Assembly (NCBI GenBank): GCA_024305405.1
Contig: JAKNDB010000068.1
Coordinates: 6,439,501 to 6,503,500, forward strand
Length of the DNA stretch: 64,000 bases
Source of the DNA: Dirofilaria immitis
Lineage: Eukaryota; Nematoda; Chromadorea; Rhabditida; Onchocercidae
Reading direction: 5' to 3'
Positions 63,404 through 64,000 of the stretch are shown piece after piece (position 1 is the first letter of the stretch; each line of letters starts with the position of its first letter). A program made the translations under genes and the position numbers. The notes under the pieces are model-generated. The model made no database searches. It was not told where the DNA came from and was given only the letters and a program-made list of their open reading frames with translations.

Positions 63404-64000
63404 TTAGCCGAATCGTGGTCTTTTGACTGATATTGTTTCATTACACTGATTTGGATTACTCATGTTGGTAGTGGAACTTGATAATATGTTACCAACACTA
63501 TCGGTGGTTAACACATGCCTTGCAACTGTTGCTGCTAGATACGGACATTCATTTTCTAGTGCAACCCAGTCCTAAAAACAGTATTTAGCAAGCATAACAT
63601 AGTTTTATGTTTTTAAGAACCTCATACATTTTTTTGTTAAGTTTGTATTTTTGGTTAAGTTTCCTATTTATTTTTGCATGTTTGATTACCTGAAGTTCAT
63701 ATTGAGGCTCCCACTAGCTCTAATAGGATTTCGGCAAGTGTTATAATAAGCAGAAATATATATATGGATGATTGTTCATTTACAGACTGACAAATAAAGG
63801 GAAGCAAGTTTGGGCAAGGTGGTCCATAGATTTCCTCTTTTCTTTCAAAAAACAAGAATAGATGGATGAAAATATGATGAACCTCATTATCGACAATGTA
63901 GTTACGGTGTTTTGCAACAAATTCAAAATTTTCCATTTCAAAATAGGCGCGTTATATAAGTCTGCGGCTCGAAGACGCTCACAAAAATTGTTCGGTGATA
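63404..64000 (-). CDS. BTB-domain protein, 3' end (partial)
   Basis: The 5' part runs off the window. The exon at about 63908-64000 reads SPNNFCERLRAADLYNAPIL and KWKILNLLQN, which fits the 'LL.AAD.Y....LK' helix that closes a BTB fold. The last exon, 63404-63573, reads DWVALENECPYLAATVARHV and ends SVKRPRFG before TAA. The 'W..L....P.LA..V' helix is like the segment after the BTB domain in SPOP/MATH-BTB proteins, and the KRPR end could be a nuclear signal. How the two exons join is unclear because the phase does not match directly. One alternative reads through to FPLF near 63790. Confidence 0.6.

Noticed and set aside
1..64000. tRNA genes, spliced-leader RNA genes, CRISPR arrays and intact transposons
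   Set aside because: Looked for TTCGA-type B boxes, the spliced-leader consensus, regular spacers and transposase or reverse-transcriptase motifs; none was recognised by eye.

Overview
The window is nuclear DNA of a nematode. The evidence is many short exons in AT-rich DNA with T-rich (TTTCAG, TTTTAG) splice acceptors, a cuticle collagen ending in a YCPCP module, a three-PAN secreted protein, and nematode-like V-ATPase a-subunit, TBP, TAF12 and TTC27 homologues. A spirurid or filarial worm is a reasonable guess, but nothing here fixes the species. Exon coordinates were read by eye from splice signals, phase and family conservation, so gene spans are firmer than individual exon ends.

Layout. 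1-4.4 kb, plus strand: the 3' part of a BTB gene, then a CK1/TTBK-like kinase. 5.5-15.2 kb, minus strand: a V-ATPase a-subunit gene of about 18 exons, with a fragment of 18S rRNA sequence and a palindromic tandem repeat in its introns. 15.2-23.3 kb: an apparently gene-poor stretch, followed by weak plus-strand exons that end in a membrane anchor. 26.2-27.5 kb, minus strand: a small secreted protein that resembles the bacterial Tlde1/DUF2778 L,D-transpeptidase fold but has Ser at the catalytic Cys position. 29.9-31.7 kb, minus: TAF12. 32.8-38.6 kb, minus: TTC27. 39.4-41.3 kb, plus: TBP. 42.5-47.6 kb, minus: MRPL4 and NOC4. 48.2-54.8 kb, plus: WDR55, a ZNHIT2-like gene and MRPL21. 55.8-58.1 kb, plus: cuticle collagen. 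58.5-61.4 kb, minus: PAN-domain protein. 63.4-64 kb, minus: the 3' end of a BTB gene.

Themes. TBP and TAF12, both TFIID subunits, lie 8 kb apart. TTC27, NOC4, WDR55 and the two mitochondrial ribosomal proteins are ribosome-biogenesis or translation genes. The collagen and the PAN protein are cuticle or extracellular-matrix genes.

Quality warning. At least a dozen conserved coding exons change reading frame inside an A/T run that is one base too short. These include single-copy essential genes such as TBP, TTC27, NOC4, MRPL21 and the V-ATPase a subunit. The pattern is best explained by homopolymer deletions in a long-read assembly, not by gene decay. Automatic ORF or gene calls over this window will be truncated.
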